Shown here: positions 6,832 through 10,446 of the stretch, piece by piece
Numbering within the stretch: the stretch's first letter is position 1
Layout: each line of letters opens with the position of its first letter
Source of the DNA: Bacillota bacterium
GTDB lineage: Bacteria; Bacillota; Sulfobacillia; Symbiobacteriales; Symbiobacteriaceae
Reading direction: 5' to 3'
DNA length: 10,446 bases
NCBI GenBank assembly: GCA_028287415.1
Contig: JAQBPS010000472.1
Location: forward strand, 1 to 10,446
The notes under the pieces: model-generated
Told to the model about the DNA's origin: nothing
The model's input: the letters and a program-made list of their open reading frames with translations, nothing else
Databases searched by the model: none
Translations under genes and position numbers: made by a program

Positions 6832-6855
6832 GCCGCCGGGGTGCACCCCGGCGGC
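6832..6855 (-). terminator. Rho-independent terminator of the 79-residue protein gene
   Basis: A perfect 10-bp GC stem (6832-6841 with 6846-6855) with a TGCA loop. On the minus strand it is followed directly by TTTTCC. It begins 11 nt after the stop codon of the minus-strand gene ending at 6867. This is a textbook intrinsic terminator. Confidence 0.85.
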
Positions 6856-6866
6856 CGATGGCTGAG

Positions 6867-7106
6867 CTAATGCTGCTGCGACAACTCCCTGTACGCCCTG
6901 AGCATGTCCTGATACCGGGGATGGCTGGGGGCGAAGGGATAGTCCACCCCGGCCCGGCCCCAGCCGGCCTTGAAAAAGTCCTGCTCGCCTGCGGTGAAAG
7001 CCTCGGCCACAGCTTCTGCGACCTTCGTAAACTGCTCCTTGGGCATGTACTCCTTGGGGTAGCCCGCCCGAATCCACGCGTCCTGCAACCGTTCCAGCGC
7101 TGACAT
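6867..7106 (-). CDS. small conserved-looking hypothetical protein, 79 residues
   Basis: Unrecognised soluble protein beginning MSALERLQDAWIRAGYPKEY. It has no signal peptide or membrane segment. The composition is that of a normal folded, mostly helical protein with aromatic residues spread along it (W, Y and F in FFKAGWGRAGVDYPF and HPRYQDMLRAYREL). A strong ribosome site, GGGAGGAGG, precedes the ATG, and a clear terminator follows the stop, so it appears to be an independently transcribed single gene. It diverges from the aminotransferase gene across a 278-bp intergenic region. I cannot assign a family or function. Confidence 0.78.
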   Translation of the reverse strand: MSALERLQDAWIRAGYPKEYMPKEQFTKVAEAVAEAFTAGEQDFFKAGWGRAGVDYPFAPSHPRYQDMLRAYRELSQQH

Positions 7107-7384
7107 CGCACCCGCCTCCTCCCTAAAGGTTGTCCAAACCGGCGCCGCACTCCCGGCCCCGTGTTAATCAGCTCAGCGATGGCATATATTGTATCATCAA
7201 CCGCGGCCAGCGCCTAGCCGGTGAACTATTTCATGGCATATGCTATCGGGCACAATAAAACAGCGAAAAGGTAGATTTCCGGAACACAGGAAATCATCCG
7301 CTCGGGAGCGAATACCCTTTTAACAGATTCAAACCGGCAGGGGTGTCCGTCCCCTTCCGACCGCCGAAAGGAGGTTGGTGGCCG
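7107..7384. promoter_or_regulatory. divergent intergenic region upstream of mtnE-like gene
   Basis: AT-richer than its surroundings and likely to hold promoters in both directions. ATGGCATAT occurs twice in direct orientation (7179-7187 and 7233-7241). GATTTCC (7274-7280) and GGAAATC (7289-7295) form a 7-bp inverted repeat, and CGCTC-GG-GAGCG follows at 7300-7311. A weak plus-strand promoter could use TTCATG (7231-7236 region) with ACAATA about 16 bp later. I see no SAM riboswitch (S-box) core or T-box motif, although methionine-related genes often carry one. The end of the region holds the ribosome site AAAGGAGG (7367-7374). Confidence 0.35.
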
Positions 7385-8557
7385 TTGAGCTTTATACAAC
7401 CGGCGCAGCGCCTTCGCAGGCTCCCATCACAACTGTTTGCCCGGCTGGTCGCGTCCACCCAGAACCTCCAGTCAGCCGGTCATGACGTCATTAACCTGGG
7501 CCAGGGCAACCCGGACCTCCCCACGCCGGCCCACGTTGTGGCGGCCGCGCATCGCGCGGTCGACAATCCTGCCACGCACAAGTATAGCCCGTTCGGCGGC
7601 CTTAAAGTGCTCCGTGACGCCGCTGCAACCTGGTATGAGCGCGAATTTAATGTCGTCCTCGACCCGGAGACCGAGATCTGTATCCTGATTGGTGCCAAGC
7701 TGGGCCTACAGGAAATCAGTCTCTGTCTCCTGGACGAGGGCGACATTTGCCTTATGCCGGACCCGGGCTATCCGGACTACAGTTCCGGGGTCGCCCTCGC
7801 CGGCGGACATGCGTTCCCCATGCCGCTGCTCGCGGAACACCGCTTTCTCCCCGACCTATCGGCAATTCCGAAGGAGGTGGCGCAGGCTGCAAAACTAATG
7901 TTCCTCAACTACCCAACCAACCCCACTGGTGCGGTTGCCAGTCCGGCGTTTTTTCGGGAGGTGGTGGCTTACGCCGGTGAACACAACATTGCGGTGGCCC
8001 ACGACCTCGCCTACGGCGACCTGGTTTTCGACAGCCGGGAGCGCGTCAGCTTCCTGCAAACGCCAGGTGCGAAGTCGGTCGGTGTGGAGTTTTGCACCCT
8101 GTCGAAGTCCTACAACATGGCAGGGTGGCGCATCGGCTTTGCGGCCGGCAACACGGCGATCATCAGCGCGATGAACCTGCTCCAGGACCACCTGAACTGC
8201 AGCCAGTGGGGTGCGGTCCAGCTGGCGGCGGTGGAGGCGCTCACAGGGCCACAGGAATCCGTGCGGGCACTCTGTGCGGAGTACGAGCGGCGGCGCGATA
8301 TCTGGGTCGACGCAGCCGGGGAGATCGGGTGGGAACTGCGGCCATCAGCCGGTTCGTTCTTTGTCTGGTGCCCGATCCCGAAAAACTTTACCAGTGAATC
8401 ATTCGCCGATCTGCTCCTGCGGGAGTGCCACGTCGTTGTGGCGCCTGGCGTCGGCTTCGGCCCCGCAGGGGAGGGCTACGTGCGAGTTTCCCTGACAACC
8501 GCGCCGGAGCGGTTGCGGGAGGCGGCCCAGCGGATCGGGCGATTGCAGGTGTTCTAG
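7385..8557 (+). CDS. mtnE: class I aminotransferase, MtnE-like (methionine salvage)
   Basis: PLP-dependent aminotransferase of 390 residues. By resemblance to Bacillus MtnE it would transaminate 4-methylthio-2-oxobutanoate to methionine, the last step of the methionine salvage pathway. Segments typical of that group include GHDVINLGQGNPDLPTP, HKYSPFGGLK, LMPDPGYPDYSSGV, LNYPTNPTGAVAS and GVGFGPAGEGYVRVSL. PLP and substrate residues by family analogy: Asp207 and Tyr210 (HDLAYGD), Lys241 (LSKSYNMAGWRIGF) and Arg367 (YVRVS). I chose TTG at 7385, 10 nt after AAAGGAGG, which yields MSFIQPAQRLRRLPSQLF, matching the family N-terminus; an in-frame GTG at 7343 would add 14 poor-fitting residues and lacks a ribosome site. 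Other class I transaminases such as LL-diaminopimelate aminotransferase are related; no other methionine-salvage gene is in the window to settle the substrate. Confidence 0.85.
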   Translation: MSFIQPAQRLRRLPSQLFARLVASTQNLQSAGHDVINLGQGNPDLPTPAHVVAAAHRAVDNPATHKYSPFGGLKVLRDAAATWYEREFNVVLDPETEICILIGAKLGLQEISLCLLDEGDICLMPDPGYPDYSSGVALAGGHAFPMPLLAEHRFLPDLSAIPKEVAQAAKLMFLNYPTNPTGAVASPAFFREVVAYAGEHNIAVAHDLAYGDLVFDSRERVSFLQTPGAKSVGVEFCTLSKSYNMAGWRIGFAAGNTAIISAMNLLQDHLNCSQWGAVQLAAVEALTGPQESVRALCAEYERRRDIWVDAAGEIGWELRPSAGSFFVWCPIPKNFTSESFADLLLRECHVVVAPGVGFGPAGEGYVRVSLTTAPERLREAAQRIGRLQVF

Positions 8558-8600
8558 CGGGCGCCAGGACGAAATCCGTTTGCGCCGGGAGGAATGCCAC

Positions 8601-9164
8601 ATGGGACCCAGGCTGTATGAGGGCATGTCGATCCGGGAGATCTCCGAGTACCTGTTCTGCCAGGATGATTGCCAACCGGCAGACCTGATGATCGTGTTCG
8701 GCGGAAAGCGCCTGGAGCGTGCGGACCGGGCCGCCGAGCTCTACCGCTCAGGTCACGCCCCCAAGCTCGTCATCACGGGCGGAGACAAGCGCGGCACCGG
8801 CGTCCCCGAGTCTGAGCGGCTCATGGAACGCTGTGTTGCGCTTGGCGTCCCCGCCGATGCAATTACGATCGAACGCGACTCCGTCAACACCATGGAAAAC
8901 GTGCGCATGACGGTGGCCCTGATCGAGGAGCAGTTCGGCTGGAAGAACCTCAGGAGCGTGATCCTGGTCTCTGCCCCCTACCACCTGCGCCGTGTCAAGC
9001 AAGCGCTGGCAAACTATATCCCGCGGGCCGTCAAGATCACATGCTGCCCCGATACCCGTAAGGATGTCACCCGCGAGAACTGGTGGCACAGCCCCGAGGG
9101 CCAGGAAATGGTTTACCGTGAGTTGGAGAAGGTCCGCACCTACGCGACTCAGGGAGAGCTTTAG
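8601..9164 (+). CDS. YdcF/DUF218-family protein
   Basis: A 187-residue cytosolic-looking protein of the YdcF (DUF218) family; members have a nucleotide-binding-like fold, and some act in envelope or vancomycin-resistance contexts (SanA, ElyC), but the function of this type is unknown. Family motifs are LMIVFGGKRLERADRAAELY, LVITGGDKRG with PESERLMERCVALGVP, the ERDSVNTMENV signature, and LVSAPYHLRRVKQAL. There is no signal peptide or membrane helix, unlike SanA and ElyC. The ATG at 8601 has GGGAGG 8 nt upstream, so a TTG at 8580 is rejected. It starts 43 nt after the aminotransferase stop with no terminator between, so the two are probably one transcript. Confidence 0.88.
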   Translation: MGPRLYEGMSIREISEYLFCQDDCQPADLMIVFGGKRLERADRAAELYRSGHAPKLVITGGDKRGTGVPESERLMERCVALGVPADAITIERDSVNTMENVRMTVALIEEQFGWKNLRSVILVSAPYHLRRVKQALANYIPRAVKITCCPDTRKDVTRENWWHSPEGQEMVYRELEKVRTYATQGEL

Positions 9165-9189
9165 CCAACCTGCGATGCCCGTTACGCGA

Positions 9190-9226
9190 CTAGCCCCGCC
9201 GCCATCACCATGGCGTGCGGGGCTAG
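9190..9226. terminator. strong hairpin between convergent ydcF-like and alkA genes
   Basis: CTAGCCCCGC (9190-9199) pairs with GCGGGGCTAG (9217-9226), continuing inside with CGCCAT (9200-9205) and ATGGCG (9210-9215), for 16 pairs with one bulged T and a CACC loop. It lies between two converging stop codons, 25 nt after one and 13 nt from the other. Neither side has a real T run, so the terminator call rests on strength and location. Confidence 0.65.
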
Positions 9227-9239
9227 CGGCATGAATGGA

Positions 9240-10106
9240 TCAGCCTTTGTCGAGCAGCCCCAGCCACAGGTAATAGCACGCCAGGGCGCTGAACGGCGCC
9301 CAGACACGGCCGAGTTCGCGGACCTCAGCCTCCGTCGGCTGATGGTCGAGGCCATAGAAACGCTGTACCGCATTGCGGATACCGATGTCACCGGCGGGAA
9401 ACGCATCAGGTGCACCCGCATCCATGAGGAGGCACTCGGCGGTCCAGCGCCCCACGCCGCGCAGCTTCACCAGCTGGGTCACCGCGTCATCGAAGGGGAG
9501 CGCCACGTGAGATGCCAGGTCGAGGCGCCCCTCTGTGATCGCCCGGGCGATGTCGATCACGTACTCCGCTTTCTTTCGGGAGTACTTCTCTGCCTGAAGC
9601 GCTTCGTAGGGGATGCCGGCAACCCGCTCGGGCGCCGGGAAGGCCGGATAGCCGTCAAACTGTGCACCGCATAGCCGGACAAGCGTCTCCTTGAGCGAGT
9701 ATGCGAAGGAAACGTTCACCTGCTGCCCGATGATCGACCAGGCGAGCGCCTCCCACAGGCTGAACGTGCCGATGGGCCGGGCCCCCTGGTACTTGCGGGC
9801 GAGCGAGGCCATGACCGGATCGGCCGCATCCATGTGCGCGTGGAATGCGGCCAGGTCCAGGTCAAGCGCAAAGGCCCTGCGCACGAGGGCGAGCGTCTCG
9901 GCCGGGTCCAGCTCTCCCCGGATTTCCACGTCCAGGGCGTCAGGGCCCGGGCGCACCCGGACCAGGCCCAGGCGGCCGGCGTGCTCCAGGGCCCGAACGT
10001 AAACGGGCCCGGGCTCGACCCGGCCGATCACCTGGCGCGGCATGTCCTGGACGCGCTTGAGGCTCATTTCGAGGCTGTAAGGCTGCGGGTATGCGATCTG
10101 ATGCAA
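9240..10106 (-). CDS. alkA: DNA-3-methyladenine glycosylase II (AlkA-type)
   Basis: Base-excision repair enzyme that removes alkylated bases from DNA. The 288-residue product has an AlkA N-terminal domain (QPYSLEMSLKRVQDMP; VRVRPGPDALDVEI) and then the HhH-GPD domain: SLWEALAWSIIGQQVNVSFA, the helix-hairpin-helix LRGVGRWTAECLLM and the catalytic Asp240 in GDIGIRNAV (E. coli AlkA uses D238). It ends ACYYLWLGLLDKG. I chose TTG at 10106 with GGAGGAGGG 7 nt upstream, which starts the protein just before the conserved N-terminal domain. The frame remains open to 10274 but the added 56 residues are low-complexity and lack a ribosome site. No ada or other alkylation-response gene is adjacent. Confidence 0.92.
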   Translation of the reverse strand: MHQIAYPQPYSLEMSLKRVQDMPRQVIGRVEPGPVYVRALEHAGRLGLVRVRPGPDALDVEIRGELDPAETLALVRRAFALDLDLAAFHAHMDAADPVMASLARKYQGARPIGTFSLWEALAWSIIGQQVNVSFAYSLKETLVRLCGAQFDGYPAFPAPERVAGIPYEALQAEKYSRKKAEYVIDIARAITEGRLDLASHVALPFDDAVTQLVKLRGVGRWTAECLLMDAGAPDAFPAGDIGIRNAVQRFYGLDHQPTEAEVRELGRVWAPFSALACYYLWLGLLDKG

Positions 10107-10202
10107 GGGGGCGCCCTCCTCCGTCTCTCTCCCCCCTACTTTCGGCGCCCCCATGGCGGTCATCCTGCCGCCCAAGGGACCATTCCCGCGAACAGAAGTC
10201 CC

Positions 10203-10223
10203 CGTGACGGCCATGATGTCACG
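10203..10223. promoter_or_regulatory. inverted repeat upstream of alkA
   Basis: CGTGAC (10203-10208) and GTCACG (10218-10223) are separated by 9 bp, about 100 bp upstream of the alkA start. It could be a regulator site or a chance palindrome. No clear -10/-35 pair was found between it and alkA. Confidence 0.22.
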
Positions 10224-10233
10224 AGCCGAAGGA

Positions 10234-10291
10234 AAGGCCCCACCGTTTCCGTCAAGCGTTGCGTGCTTAAACACGGAAACGGTGGGGCTTT
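10234..10291. terminator. long-stem terminator-like hairpin
   Basis: Positions 10237-10252 pair perfectly with 10273-10288 (16 bp), extended by one G-U and two A-T pairs to 10234/10291, with a 20-nt loop that holds a small AAGC/GCTT stem. On the minus strand it is followed by CTTTCCTT. It lies 75 nt after the stop of the partial minus-strand frame at the right edge, fitting a terminator for that gene; on the plus strand the tail is CTTTGACG. Confidence 0.6.
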
Positions 10292-10365
10292 GACGAGGCG
10301 ACCTGGGCGGCGTTCGGCCCCCCTCTCACTTAGAAGATGCCGGGGGCTGTCACTTGCCGAGTCCA

Positions 10366-10446
10366 TCAGCTCCAGTGGCTGCTGCGGGGGAACTGCTTCA
10401 CCTCGCAGGGCTGTGCGGTCGGGTCGAGGCGGGCGTGCCGGCTGTT
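10366..10446 (-). CDS. possible C-terminal end of a gene entering from the right
   Basis: An open frame enters from the window edge and stops at TGA (10368-10366), giving 26 residues that end QFPRSSHWS. Its composition is not obviously shadow-like, and the strong hairpin at 10234-10291 sits downstream as a terminator would. Another minus-strand frame is also open through here, so the choice of frame is uncertain. No family recognised. Confidence 0.3.
   Translation of the reverse strand, partial: NSRHARLDPTAQPCEVKQFPRSSHWS

Noticed and set aside
1..10446. CRISPR array, insertion sequence, tRNA or rRNA genes
   Set aside because: No regularly spaced repeats, transposase motifs, cloverleaf with a T-loop consensus or rRNA-like sequence was seen on either strand.

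Overview
The window comes from a high-GC bacterium with Firmicutes-like gene content. Translation starts are often TTG or GTG behind strong GGAGG-type ribosome sites. The aminotransferase closely resembles the Bacillus MtnE type, and the replicative polymerase is a DnaE. A Symbiobacterium-like organism is my best guess, but no sequence search was possible.

Layout. Positions 1-3302 (minus) hold most of dnaE, the DNA polymerase III alpha subunit, cut off at the left edge near its C-terminus. Positions 3303-4312, between the divergently transcribed dnaE and a GNAT acetyltransferase gene, hold about 1 kb without a credible protein gene. This stretch is full of long, mutually consistent complementary segments. 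I read 3343-4041 as a large structured RNA: a roughly 350-nt left arm, a central domain and a 120-nt right arm. The two apical loops, each 37 nt, are complementary to each other over 12 plus 7 base pairs. It is followed at 4050-4294 by smaller hairpins ending in a terminator- or attenuator-like hairpin directly before the GNAT gene. This RNA is the most interesting object in the window.

Positions 4313-6344 (plus) form a two-gene unit: a GNAT-family acetyltransferase overlapping a NifS/IscS-type cysteine desulfurase by 47 nt. A hairpin at 6354-6386 separates it from two small minus-strand genes, a membrane-anchored protein with an acidic Asp/Ser/Gly-rich tail (6395-6748) and a 79-residue soluble protein (6867-7106). 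After a 278-bp divergent intergenic region, positions 7385-9164 (plus) encode an MtnE-like aminotransferase (last step of methionine salvage) and a YdcF/DUF218 protein, probably as an operon. A strong hairpin at 9190-9226 separates these from alkA (DNA-3-methyladenine glycosylase II, 9240-10106, minus). The right end carries a 16-bp-stem hairpin and possibly the last codons of another minus-strand gene entering from the right.

The genes are mostly unrelated housekeeping functions: replication, alkylation repair, sulfur mobilisation and methionine salvage. The unexplained biology is concentrated in the 3.3-4.3 kb noncoding stretch. Non-coding stretches over 300 bases: only 3303-4312, described in the ncRNA, arm and leader entries.
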